From Hoplostethus atlanticus (taxonomy: Eukaryota; Chordata; Actinopteri; Trachichthyiformes; Trachichthyidae): 64,000 nucleotides of DNA. The notes beneath the pieces were generated by a model that was not told the origin of the DNA, made no database searches, and saw only the letters and a list, made by a program, of their open reading frames with translations. Location of the stretch: positions 5,236,001 through 5,300,000 of the forward strand of contig JAXDDX010000010.1 of NCBI GenBank assembly GCA_034670405.1. Direction: 5' to 3'. Of the stretch, positions 50,046 to 62,690 are shown piece after piece. Both the position numbers and the translations under genes were made by a program. How positions within the stretch are numbered: the first letter of the stretch is position 1; each line of letters opens with the position of its first letter.

Positions 50046-52850
50046 CCCCCATCCTGCCCAAAACATTGTAAACTGCCCACTCTGTTTTTTAAGTTGTTTT
50101 TTAAAGTAGTAGAGTAATCGTCACACATTAATACCTCCTGGGGCCGCCGGCTGAAAACTAGTTTTACTACACATGAACTCTGTCTAGTGCCTTTCTTTGT
50201 CTTTCATTCCTTTTTAATCCTAGTTTTCTTTACATTATTTTTGTTTGTTTGTTTTCCCTTTAGGCTGCAATGTAGCATATCTACAGTTTGCCATTGTAGC
50301 ACATGTAAAAAGATATATTTTTTAATACCTGCCCAATCCCTTCAATGTTTTGTTTAATAATATACTGTGGCATGTAGTTATTTGGTCAGTTCCAGGTTTA
50401 TTGCACCTGCCAGTAGGTGGTGGGGTGAGCGGTTTGTAGTTCATTTTACTGGAAGACATAGAAGAAGACGAGTGGGAGTGGTTGGTCTGTGCCAATAGTG
50501 GGGGAATGGTGTGTGTCCGGTGCTACCTTATAGCCAACTTGCATGCTTTACAAAATATTGCCGCGAAGTAATAAAATTAACGTTTTCTACACCACTAATG
50601 CAGTCGCTGTGTAAATGGTGTAACACCATCACATCATTAGTTGACCCGTCACGTTCCCGTCCCGCTCTAATCTGTCAGGTCTGTCAGTGCTGCCAGTTTG
50701 ACACAGAGAAAAGGAGAGAGAGGTCCGGAGCGGAGAACGCACATCTAACTAGTCACCGGCCTGTTAGCAGCAAATCAACTTGAACAGTTTATAAAATGAT
50801 TAGGCTACACCGCGGCCCGTCCAACCGGCCCAAAGACCCACCGGGACCCACAGCCTAATTACGTTGTATGTTTGACCGTTTATGACTTGATGTAGTGACT
50901 AAAACATAATAGCCACCATAGGCTATTAGTGGTATGAATAACACTTTCACCATAAAATACCTCTTGGTTTCTGTGCATCTGGAAACTATTGTTATAATGA
51001 TTTCACACATAATAGACCTCAATCAGTCAGTGTCCTGCAGAATGTTCCTTATGATTTATAGTCGTCTTTCAGCTGACTGGCAAAAAGCATAGTAACAAGT
51101 TTGCTTCTGCTACTTTTAATATATGTGATATAATACAATAATCATATCTAGTCACCATACATTACATTTATATTGGTCTTTGTTATGATGACTTTTGAAC
51201 TTTTGAAAACGATTGAAAAAGTAGGCTGCATAGCTTTATCTTTATTTATTTTTCTGTTGCATTCTGTTGTTTTTTATATCATATTTTCCTGCAGTTGCAC
51301 TGACCCAATCTCCTCAGGGGATCATTTAAATTAATCTATTATTATCTAATATTATTATAATAGTTAATCTGGCCTTAGCTGATCAACCTGTGAAGAATGG
51401 CAGAGGAGGAATATTTCAAGCTGTGTCGTTTTAATCAAGGCAGCAGTTTGGTGGCAGGGTAGTAACTCTCTAATCCTTTGACATAATGTTATTAGGATTT
51501 TTAAACTGGCTGTCTTGGGTCAACATTTATTTATCAATTATGCCTTGTGTAAAAAAGGGACAGGGATTCTAATTGGCCAATAGTATCAACAGGGTCTCTT
51601 ACGAAAAAAATATTATTTTAAGTAATCTTATAATACATTTTAAACTGATACTATTATACAAATATAAGAGCAAACCTATAAATCCCTATGGCAATATTAT
51701 AGGAATGATATTGGGATATCAAAGGAGATAGAAAATATCATAACGTAGCCTACCCTCCACCCCTAAAGTTAATCAACAGTGTTTGAATGGAATCAAGGAG
51801 TCCTGATAAAACAGTCAAATGCCATTGCGTGCTTGTACCTGTTAGCTCTCCGCTGCGCAGTTAAAGATTGACCAGTTGCGTGAGAGCGCAGTGATCAAAC
51901 CCTCACTTCCCCTTTGAAGAGGATGGTGGGTGGGTGTGTATGTGTGTGTGTGATTGGGGGGGGGGAGTACTTAGTCAGCACTGCTAGAGTGCAAGGGTAC
52001 ATGACTTCAATACCATTCCTCCTCTTTTTTTAACCTTTATTTTTCCCAGGGAAGGTTTCTGAGGACTCCTTCAGCCATTTGGCCCTTGCCGCTTGAGGGA
52101 ATAAAAAGTCTCATCACTTCATCTGATGGGGGACTTGTTTAACTTTAAGAAACAACAACATATTTTTCCACCTCAGGCATAAAACTCCAATCATTATCAG
52201 GCATTATATTTCTGTAAAGACAACTATTTAAATCGATCCCCGTCACGGGCAACTTGGCGTCTGTCTGAATATGATTTGAAAATATATCAGGAGTAAATCC
52301 AACTGCGCCCCGGTATTCATACCCCTTGAATACGATCACAAGATCAAGAGGAAATTCAATTTTAAACATTTTAGATTTCAGATGAAAATAAAGATCTTAA
52401 TTTTGCATGTAGTTTCCCGGTACAACTGTGGTTGCACTGGGCAGTTGCTCTAAAGGTGAAAGCAAGCGAGTGGAATTGCAATATGGACATAGGACAGCTC
52501 ATATCATGGTTATTTCAACCATGTCTCTAATCGGTTTTGTTTCTCTTTTGATAATTCCACATTTAACGTGTTCTCTATCGTAGGCTCTGGGATGAAGGCG
52601 CACACAAAAAGATTTTACACACCAACCTTTACGCACATAACAAACAACCATCAGACTAATGATGATGATTGATTCCCTCTCTGAACTGTGGCATCACAAA
52701 ACAGCTAATGCAAATAAGGAGTGATTAATTTGACAAATAGACTCATAGAAATGTGAAACCTTCTCAATCACCAACAGGGTGAAGGGTTAATCTGTCTCTG
52801 GCAGTGACTGAAGTGACTTCTGGGTGATGATTTTGTCTCATCTTTGACTT
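50045..52850. other. CYP1A upstream region without genes
   Basis: Mostly AT-rich non-coding sequence, with two AHR-core motifs near 51.85 kb and a G-rich GTGTGTGTGATTGGGGGGGG stretch at 51,940. Open frames are short and unremarkable. Confidence 0.55.
51825..51882 (+). promoter_or_regulatory. Two candidate xenobiotic response elements
   Basis: TTGCGTG occurs at 51825-51831 and at 51876-51882, both matching the AHR/ARNT core TNGCGTG, 51 bp apart and about 2.2 kb upstream of the CYP1A start. No TNGCGTG was found between these and the promoter. The orientation is opposite to CYP1A, which these elements tolerate. Function is inferred from the CYP1A family. Confidence 0.5.
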
Positions 52851-52854
52851 TAAA

Positions 52855-53281
52855 TTATCTACCACAGATCTCCAGTCCAATCCATTTTCAATTGAGGCGT
52901 GATGCCCTCAGCATTCAGAGCAGCCCAGAACCTACCACTGGTCAGCCACCATACTCTGGGTTAATCAGAGCTAATTTACTAATTTACCTTTATTCTCTTT
53001 ATCATTTGACCAGCCTGGAGGGAGTGACTCAGTCTCTTCTCAGAGTAAGGCTAGTTAGCTCACCCTAGCTCAGGTTCCTGCCGATGAATACTAGCGTCTA
53101 GTCCCTCCCGAGGTTTCCCCAAAAGGTTTTTTTGGGAGTTTTTCCTTGTCCTCTGTTGAGGGTCCAAGGCTGGGGGATGTTTTATATTGTTTTCAGGCGT
53201 TGGGCACTGTGAAGCCCTTAGAGACTGTAACGGTGGTTAAGGGCTATACAAATAAATGTGATTTGATTTGATTTGATTTGA
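52855..53281 (+). mobile_element. Non-LTR retrotransposon 3' tail
   Basis: The sequence has the typical fish LINE 3' UTR layout: a GTTTCC...GGGAGTTTTTCCTTG block, a 'GGGCACTGTGAAGCCC' segment, AAGGGCTATACAAATAAA, and a terminal short tandem repeat of TTTGA at 53260-53281. No reverse transcriptase sequence remains upstream, so it is a 5'-truncated insertion. Confidence 0.75.
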
Positions 53282-54614
53282 TAATATACCTAACTAATGT
53301 TGATAGGAGCTTCAGCGTGGAGAGACCCTACCAGTGAAGGACCTGAGCATGAAGCAGAGCAGCAGCAGGAGGGTGGTTTTAGTTTCTTGGTTTGCTAGGG
53401 ACTTGGACATAAAAACATTTGAAGGTATTCAAACTATAGAGTATTCTTAATTTGGATCAGACCACAGCCAAATACTATACTAATACTAAAACTCACAAAA
53501 AAGAGATCCATCCAATTACTCTAAGGCACCATCCCTTAAAACAAATGTTTCAAGTGATGATATATGAGTGTAAATACTGAAAGAAAACGTATGTGTCATA
53601 CCACACCATCCAATTGAGGCCCATGTTCTAAGTTATGTAATGATCTAATATTATTTTGGTTGAAAAGATGAAATTAATTAAGAACAACTAGAAAGTGGTT
53701 AAATATCCCAGGTACAGTGGCTCCTCATGTTGGCTTCTGCTTCTTGTGTATTATTTGGCTTTCCTAACTCATTTAGGAGCATATTTCCTAAATCTGCTCA
53801 AAATGTCCCCCCCAATATATTGATATAAAAAATATAAATAAAAAATATTGCTATGCTACAACAACCATGCACCGCCGTCCGAAATAATCAGTAGCAAATG
53901 TAAATCATAATCATAACTAAACTTAACAAATTGCCAGTTATTATTACTACCGGTTCTAGTATTACGGTGTACTGCAGTTCTGCATGTGGTTTGTCCAAGT
54001 TGTGTTGCCATACCCCAGCAGAAGCGGTTGCTCGACTGCTGTTTGTAGGTACAATCAATGTCAAACACTGTACTATTTCATTACTTTCAAATGTATTATA
54101 AATGTATTAAAAAAAAAATTTGGGGGGTGGGGAGCCAGACAACCCCCCTCTATCATATATCAGAAATGACACTGTCACGTGGTTGGCAGCGTGTCCAAAA
54201 TGTTGTCTTTGGAGAAAACTAATTCGTTTTTGAAAATCAACCAATAACAGGAAAAGTTATTGAAGTAAAATTAGATATTTATTATTTCCAGTCCTTGACA
54301 ATTGGTTCTATTAGCCTTTAAAACCACTGGTGATGTGAAAGTATAAGGCGCATTATGAGCTACGATGAGTGTTTTTATCATACTAAATAGTTCTATGTAT
54401 GCGGTCAGAGTCAGTTGTGTTTGAGAAATACTGATTCATGAGTTTCAGGTAGCATTATTTTAATGGATGTATCGCGTTTTAGAACAAAACCCTCTTTTAT
54501 CGCAACAAAAACATATCCAAAGTGTATTAACCAGCTTAGAAAGTCGAGAGAGGACACGGAGGTAACAAAACAGGTCTCCTTTAAGGCCTTCTGAACTTTA
54601 TTTGTTTATTTATT

Positions 54615-54950
54615 GTGCATAATCCGAGTGGCTCAGTGCTCACAGGATCCATCCGACTTGTGTGGCGGCTCTCCTGGGGACTCTCGCCGTGCGCCCAGGC
54701 GCTGCGCGTCTGGTGCTGCAGGTTGCGTGAGAAGCGGAGCTGCCGTCCAGAGGGGAGGGTCTCGGTCTTCTGGACAATCCTAAATCTGCTTGGTCAAGTC
54801 ACGCGAAGGCAGCAGCCTCTGGAAAAGACACAAGGGTCTTAAACTCGCAGAACAAAGAGCGCAGGACGTGGGGCTCTTTTGTTTTTTTTCTCCTTGGGCA
54901 CGGAGGTGCACATATTTGCGCGATAGCTTCTGTAAATGCGAGGATCTTGG
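54615..54950. other. Unassigned GC-rich, exon-like island
   Basis: CpG-rich sequence inside AT-rich surroundings. On the minus strand a 60-codon open frame (RIVQKTETLPSGRQLRFSRN...) follows a TTTAG that could be an acceptor, and ends at AATAAATAAA near 54,615, like a terminal exon. I do not recognise it. It also contains TTGCGTG (54723-54729) and CACGCGA (54800-54806), both matching the AHR core. Confidence 0.3.
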
Positions 54951-55687
54951 GGCTTTGGAGTCATGCAATCTGCCACTCCTGGTTCATTCGTGCAGGCATG
55001 CAATGCGGTGGAGCCCGAGAACACAAACTAAAACCCACCAAAGTACAAAACAAGTTAAGACATTTAGAGCTTATGAAACAACGTGAACGTCTCAGCCTTT
55101 AGCTAAGGCAGTGGGTCACATTGTGGGGCTCAGGGACACCCAAGGGTCCCCGAGGAGGCTTTTAGGGGTGCTCCAGCAAAATGAGACATAGTTTAATTTC
55201 ACTAGTAATTCATTCACTAAAGTCAGGACAGTGAGGGGATGATATAGAGGAATGTCTATTCTGATCAGAGGTCTCACTCCCCCCACTGTTACCTCCCTAC
55301 CTGCAGTTAAAACAGTTCTGTACCAAATCATATTAACAATAGAAATCAGATGGGGCTCCCTAGAAAAGAATCTGGGGGCAGCAGTGGCTCCAAAATCATG
55401 GTACATGTATTGTATTCAGCAATCAAAGCGATTCTGATTTTGATCCTCAGTGTTGAAAGCTAAAACCGTTGAAGATTAAAGTGACTCTGAATGTGGAAAG
55501 CCAGAGGTGAGACCAGGCTACATTCTCAGTGAGCGTTCAGGCTGCAGGAGTCTGTGTGACTGGAGTCAGAGCACAACAGGTGAATGGCATTCACAGCTGG
55601 AGACAGAGGAACTAGTTGACAGCAGTAAATGTCACACGACGGGGATGGAAACTTTAACTCCACTGGAGCTGCTTGCATTTGAAACGT

Positions 55688-55770
55688 CACATTTTAGGCA
55701 TTTAGCTGATTCTCATCCAGGGAGACTTATAAGGAGTGCAACAGTAGAATAAGCTTCAGTTCCTAGATCA
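55688..55770 (+). repeat. Dispersed fish repeat, third copy
   Basis: TTTTAGGCATTTAGCTGATT and CAACAGTAGAATAAGCTTCA match the 25.76-kb copy. Confidence 0.6.
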
Positions 55771-56417
55771 CCATCATGACAAAGGAGGAAGGATGTGGGA
55801 GAAGGGATGTGATTCATTGGGGAGATGGTGACGTGAGGTATTTATTGAAGGTATTAAAGAGATTCCCGTATGGTGGGATTTCAGCCTGCTATGGGAAATC
55901 AAGTGAGAGTGACTCTACTGTCCACACTGGCATGGGAAGGTCATTCCACCACTGGGGGAGAATAGTGGGGACCGGATGGAGGGATTTGGTGTTATTTCGG
56001 CTGTGGTATGTCGACCACGTCCATTTCATACAACAGAAAAAAACAAAAAACAGAAATGACTGTTTTGCCCACAGCCATACCCCTCCTAAAGAATCCCATC
56101 CTCGGAGATAAAAGCAGGTCTAATGACTGTGAAGGCAGCAAGGTTGTACTCACGCAAAGGTCTGTCATGCACACACCTTCAGAGCAGGTGTGTGCCTCTG
56201 TTTCCCTGTATGTGTGTGTGTGGCGGCACAGGCCTATTCTTGCTTGCCTTATGTTTGTTATGTTTGTTATGTTTGTATCTGTGTGTGTGATTGGTTATTC
56301 TCTATATTAGTGAACTGATGGAGAGACAGGTTTTCCTATCCAAAATTGGTTCTCTTTGTCACTCAACAATTCTAACACGGATCCGGAAATCGATGCACGT
56401 TGGTCATTTTTCGACAT

Positions 56418-56580
56418 GTGCAAAGACATGCTGGTTGCCAGGTTTACCAGGGAGCCCTGACAAATAGGGGCAAGACACTCAATCCCAACCAGGCCCAGGG
56501 GTGCTGCTCTGTAGCCGACCTCTCACCTCCGAGAAGGGGGGCAAAGGAAAGTTTCCCTTCAGTGATCAATCAAGTATCAC
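56418..56580 (+). mobile_element. SINE family B fragment
   Basis: GGGGCAAGACACTCAATCCC and CAGGGGTGCTGCTCTGTAGC match the family B body, followed by AAGTTTCCCTTCAGTGATCA. Confidence 0.5.
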
Positions 56581-57245
56581 ATTCATTAAATTTTTAACGT
56601 CACTTCTCCAGCATGGGGGTGTGTCCCTTGTAACCATTTGTAACCACCCTTAATAACGTCTGTCTTTAAGGGCACAGGGGTCCAAGGCCTCAGGGGGGAG
56701 TGTTGTGCTTGCATCAAGATTATTGCTTGGCATTTCCCACCTGTGGCTAAGGAGATTTGAAACTTAGACAAGAGGAATTCTTACTAAAATCTAATTGTAC
56801 TGGAGCCTACTATTAAAGGGAGCAGCGCTTTAACCAGTAGGACATCAGTGAACGGGCTCCTGGCCTTGCGTGTGCCCGGTCAGGCAAACCTCAATAGGAT
56901 TATGTTGGACTGCAGGTCATGATACCTCACATGAATGTTGCCTGTGACCTAAGAAAAACCACCATCATATCACAATATTATGATTAGGTCAGACACTCAC
57001 TCAAATAATACACATTCTCAACTCAAATAATTCGTTCACATCCTGAGTTTGTGCATATCGCAAAATGATTTCAAAATGCATGAATGAACTGATTTATTTC
57101 TTTACTTTTCATGGTACGAGATCTCAAAATACTCAACGTGAAGGTAAAAAAATGATACAACCCTCTTGTTTCATTGGGGTTATATTGCATCCAGGGCATA
57201 AGAGTGCTCATTTCATCATATTGTACGGCTGCAGCCTATTGCATG

Positions 57246-57326
57246 CACTGTCAGAAAAAAGGGTTTACAATTGTACCCTTTGTCACTGGGGCAGGGTACA
57301 ATTGTGAACCATTTTTTCTGACAGTG
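57246..57326. mobile_element. Short hairpin MITE
   Basis: CACTGTCAGAAAAAAGGG at the left is inverted at the right as TTTTTTCTGACAGTG, and inner arms TTTACAATTGTACCC and GGGTACAATTGTGAA also pair. The whole 81-bp unit folds into one long stem with a GTCACTGG loop. This is a very common shape among fish miniature inverted-repeat elements. Confidence 0.75.
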
Positions 57327-58730
57327 TGCCATGCTAACTGATCGCACGTAGTGTTGGAATGCTGAATGTCTGTATGATGAGTGACATGCTTAGTCTAGTG
57401 TCTATCAGATGTCCCGCACTGTCACTGCACAGAAGGCGAACATCACAAATACACCAAGACAGGTTCCTGCACATTTATTGTGTTTGGAGAATAAAGTGAT
57501 TGCATGTTGCATTCATGTTTTCCCTCCTTAAACCTGTTCTAATTATTAGCCCACAGGAGGTTCCTGCAATACCTCCCAGGGGGATCTTAGGGTTTAAGGG
57601 GGTCCCATCAGAATTATTGAGCATAGTGAATGTGTGGTCCAGAAATGGATTGCATTTAAGTACAGTCACCAAAGCTTCAGAGAAAACTCTCACTCCTGCC
57701 ACTAGGTGTGGAAACACTCTCACTCTTCCTTGAGTTCCCTTGTCAACGTCCATAGTAAACTTGGACGAAAGAAATGTCAACGGACAAGAGTTTCATCTCC
57801 TTTTTAGGCAAACCCAAATCTTTATGTCATGAATTCATAGTATACAGCATAGTAATACTGTCAGACTGATGTAAGTTATAGGGGGATGGCGTATTTTAAA
57901 TAAATAAATACAAATAAAAATACAAATAAAAATAAATTAATACTTTTCTGTATAATGAAAATGTCTAAATCATTTTTGCTTTTTTTGTTAAGCAGAGTCC
58001 ATTTCTATCTCTGAAAAAAAGAGACGAGGCTGTGGTGGAGCCAGACATCCAGGCTGGTGCGACAGGTGAATACATTGTTTCAGAGCGCATGGTGAAATCA
58101 AAGTTACATCAGTCCAGGTCCAAACGGAGCGTGAGAATCAATAGATAATAGGGTCAATGGGTCACCACGTAGGCACCAAGATCAGTCGAACAGCCAGATA
58201 TATCTATCGCTGCTATATCTTTCACACGCAACAGGACACACAGAAACATTGAGCAACATTTCCCTAGCAGAAAAAAAACACCTTTAATACATTTAATATG
58301 CTCAAAGACTGGGCCTACTGCATATTTCAAAATATTAAAAAAATGCCCAAAAATGTATTTGTACTTTTCATTCATTGAAATACGTTTTTTGATATATATT
58401 TTGGACATACTTATATATATATATATATGACAGGACAGGAATTGTATCCCCCATATCGAAATACATACTACAATTGTTTTTTTTTTTTAATTCTATATTT
58501 TGTAGTACATCTAACCCTAGTCTGAAGTGCATGTGCAGTGTGTTTTATTGTACTCATTGTCTCCCCTATAGGGGGGGTATGCCACCCCACCTTGAGAAGC
58601 TGCCACCCCCCCTTAAACAATCTCATTAGTCTGGGTTTGTGTGTGTCACGGTCTAAATGCTGTTTCAGAGGCTTCTCCACCCTGCAGAGAATACAATGCT
58701 GGGGGAATGTTAGTGTGTGTTCGTGTATCA

Positions 58731-58734
<4 letters not shown>

Positions 58735-58767
<33 letters not shown>
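58735..58767 (+). repeat. (GT)n microsatellite
   Basis: GT repeat followed by G-rich sequence. Confidence 0.95.
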
Positions 58768-58771
<4 letters not shown>

Positions 58772-58894
58772 GGGGTATGTGGGGGGGGGTGAGGTCAATT
58801 GGATCACCTTCCTCTCCTGACCAGGCATGAATACCAGATTAGTAACTGAGCTAATGGTCTCCCCTCCCTCCCAGTACTACCACCCCCCCACCTC

Positions 58895-58896
<2 letters not shown>

Positions 58897-58930
<34 letters not shown>
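58897..58930 (+). repeat. (CA)n microsatellite
   Basis: CA repeat 130 bp from the GT tract at 58.74 kb, so the two could pair as an inverted repeat. Confidence 0.95.
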
Positions 58931-58934
<4 letters not shown>

Positions 58935-59808
58935 TACACACAGAGGCAACTATCCCACCCACCCACCCACCCCCAGGCCTTATGCAAGCTAGTATTTGCG
59001 CTCTGCAGCAATAACAATAGTTGCGTGCGGAAATATCTCGGTCATCCATCTTTCTGTCACCTCTCTCACTCTACTGGGGCACGAAGGTGTCATAGGATAC
59101 AAGTTTTTTTTTTGCTATTTTCAACAGAGAGCAAATAGCCAAGGCCAAGGAGGAAGAGGACATGAATAGAAATTTGAAACGCGTGTCTAAAGCGTGAAGG
59201 GTTGACCCATACTACACACAAAAAAAACACACACATACTTTTTTTCTTCACATACACAGAATATGTTTCCAAAATGTACCTCCAAGAGGTTTTTGTACAT
59301 GTAGCTTGACATTAATTTAAAATTGAACACTGGAAGTACATTTTCCTCCTGTGTGCTGTTGACAACATATAGGCTATCTGCATGTATATCCCAAATATAT
59401 TTTAGCATCTCAAAATATATTTCCAATGAATGTTATCAATGTGTGCAAATGAGTTTTTGTGCCAGTTTCTGTAATATTTTAGATATAGCTTTAAATATAA
59501 CCTGAAGTGCTAAATGTGTTTGTTTCATATGGAGACACGCACAAAAACTCACTATAGCCTATTATTCTTATAATGTTTCTATAGGGACTTATGGTGTGTG
59601 TAGTGAAATAATAGTGCCCGTCTTTTTGTTTATGGTTACTTCTGTGGCATCAGTGTAATATCCCTATAATATTCCTTTAGGATATTATATATAGTTTATA
59701 GTTTTAGTAACCTTCTAGTATCCCTTTTCTTATGGGGAAAGAAGATATGGATAAGCTTGGCACGCAAAACAAGTCATGCATGAGACAAATTAACCTCTTC
59801 TGCCCCCT

Positions 59809-59836
59809 ACACACACACACACACACACACACACAC
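59809..59836 (+). repeat. (CA)n microsatellite
   Basis: About fourteen CA units. Confidence 0.95.
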
Positions 59837-61521
59837 CATTCCACACTACACTACCCCCCACCACCACCTTCATTCTTTCTGCAGTGGAAGCCAATGGGGC
59901 ATCATCTACGGGTTAATCCAGAGAGTAGAGAGAGGTCTCACTCTGCTCCTATTTCCAGAAACTACAAACAGTAGACCAGAGTCTGCGCTCGATGCACTGG
60001 CAATGGAAAAGTTAGTGAGATATTGCCTACTGTTGCAGATATCTTATTATGTAATGTTAATATATATACTGTAAGTACTGTTCACACCCAGAGCGTCAGT
60101 AACAGATCAGTCACTATGGTAACAGCTAGAGCACATTGTTGTGAGAGAGGTTGCTCCCTGGTATCTCTTTAGCATCTGCTGTTTATTGTCCCAAAAAGAA
60201 CGATAACCTGATGTTAACAGGAATTATATAAGGAGCCTCACAGTAAAGCCAAGCACCATGTTGGAATAGATGGAAAAGAAAAAAGAGCAAGCCAATAAGC
60301 TGCTTGGAAGCTTAATAAGAGCAAACATGGAGGTGATGAAGCATAATATAGTGTCTGATTTTCTTTTGACTGTCTACGGTGCAATCTGGCGAGGCTGCAA
60401 GAGAAGTGTGCACAGTCGGGTTTTTTAAATTTTTACTGTGGAGTGATTCCTCTTCTCAATACACCATCTACGGGTTAATCATTGTGCATTGCGTGCAGAC
60501 TGTGTTTGCTCGGACAGAGCCAAGGGTCGGGAGGTTGTGTACAGATAGAGCCAAGGGAGGCATTGGTCACCCTTTTCTATCAAAACAATCACCGGCCGTT
60601 TTTTTAGCAAGCACGCTAACTTGTGTAAAACATTTAAGTAAAGTAAACAAAGACTGTCTACATTTGCCTACACCTTATTCATGATATTGCCCGTTTGGAT
60701 GAGCTTTGTGATGAACTTCAGACGAATAAGACCATAAGTGAAAACAAGCTTACTATAGGAAAGATCCTATTAGACGTTTTAGAAGGATATCACACATATA
60801 CCATAGCAAAACTTTAAAAGATCACACAGCTTTTATAGGTCGAAATTTAATTGAACTGAATTGATTTAAAGTGTCGAGTGTTTTTCTTGTCAGTTTTCTG
60901 AGATGATGCACTGAGCAACATAAAATGCCATGGGATCAATGTAATGGATATTAACCTAAAACACATCTGCATTGTTCTCCATGTTCACTGTTGTTAAAGA
61001 CATAACCTCATATGGTGCCAGTATTCTGTCCTACAGAGGCAAACAGCTGTAATAATCTAGTTGTGTTTAAAGTTAAAGGTCATGACTAGGGTTCAGCTTT
61101 CATGTCAACAGAAATGACACCAATAAATGCTACTAAATGATGTACAGTCCACCTATTACAGAGATGGAAGAACTTTGAAGTCATTTTTGTCAGTTTTGCA
61201 GAGCGAAATTGTTGAAATAATCAGCCGAGGCCGTGCTTGAATTTAAGATGCAACTGAAATCAGTGGAGATGATTGTAGCCAGAGCCAGAGAAGAAGCAGG
61301 GCAGGGCGGTCACGGTGCCCTTTCTCATGCTTGGGGGAGGGTACTGCTATGGATGTGTGTGTTGTGGCTAGGAATCTATCTGCAGTGAGCAGTGTTTCTT
61401 TTGGACGCTGCAGAAGGCCTCTCCCCAGGGCGCTGTTGACTAATCGACTTAACCAGGTTCAACAATAACAATACCCCTCACCCTCCTGAGACAGGATGTC
61501 CCACTCAACTCGCTACTGGGC

Positions 61522-61523
<2 letters not shown>

Positions 61524-61551
<28 letters not shown>
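61524..61551 (+). repeat. (GT)n microsatellite
   Basis: About fourteen GT units. Confidence 0.95.
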
Positions 61552-61554
<3 letters not shown>

Positions 61555-62154
61555 AGTTTGTGCACAGGCATTTGACACACGGCATCTGTGCGGTTTCACA
61601 AATATAATAGACAGGCATACAGTAAATTAGTTTAGATAGCACTTTTATTTGTATTTAAACACATAAGTGAAATGATAAAAAGAAACTAATAAAATACAGC
61701 GATATAAGGACAGATGAGAAAAAATGACATGAATGCAGGTCAGATATAAAACAAGGGGCTTATAAAAACGTCTCACCCCAAAACAAACAAAGTAACAAAT
61801 AAACCAAACAAAACAATCAAATAATCAAGCGGACATTTGTGAAATGATGAGTCAGTAAGGAAGATGCGTTGAAATGTACAGGAACCTGTCCTGGAGCCAG
61901 AGGGCTGAAACTGGCATTTGACACAAGTAAAAGCTGTTGAAGTATCAAAAGATAAATCAAAAGATAAAAATCAAAAGATATTTACAATAGTTGATCAAAG
62001 TTAGGTCCACGTTGTGTTTTGGCTCCCCTGTAAAGTTTGACAAAGCCAACTTATTTCTCTCAGGCTCCAAACCCTCAACATTCACTCAACATGGTCTTAG
62101 GTGTTAACAACACAGAGGTGGCCATACTAAACACCTGACAGTCCCAGCATCAGT

Positions 62155-62690
62155 TTGGATAGCACATCGTGTTAGGGTTCCTCTCATCTGTTATAGGGGC
62201 TGCAGCTTTCCTCTGCACACCTGACCACGTACCTTTGAGCAAGGCAATATAACCCCATGTGCTCCAGCAAACTATAGGCTCGACCACACCCCAACACTTC
62301 CTACAACTCAACTGACCCTCTGATTTACAACATCTCAACAAAACTGTCAAAAGGTCCAGGGGTCCACAACATTGGCTGTTGTGGGGACTGAACCCGGGAC
62401 CTTCTTCTTACGTACGGCCTCTCCAAATGTCAGAAAAGCCCGCTTGTGGCCGGGAGATCTCCAGTTTCAATCCCTGCTGCCGTTGAGCAAGGCACTTCAA
62501 TCCCAGCTCCTCCTGTGGAGCTGCTCAGCGTTGTGGTGGGTCTGAATGTTCATAACTGTATGCCTGTCATGAGAACAGCATGCGTGGTGCTGTTCCCTGG
62601 CTATAACAATAGGCAGCATCTGCTTTCATTGCACACTGTATAAGGGTCCCTCACATCCGTTATAGGGGCTACAGCTTTCCTCCATGGGTC
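62155..62690 (+). repeat. Cluster of SINE-like pieces with a repeated 30-bp motif
   Basis: TTATAGGGGCTGCAGCTTTC at about 62,191 recurs as TTATAGGGGCTACAGCTTTC at about 62,660. Between them are GAGCAAGGCA-type SINE blocks at 62,236 and 62,483 and a B-box-like CCAGTTTCAATCCC. No gene is seen. Confidence 0.45.
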
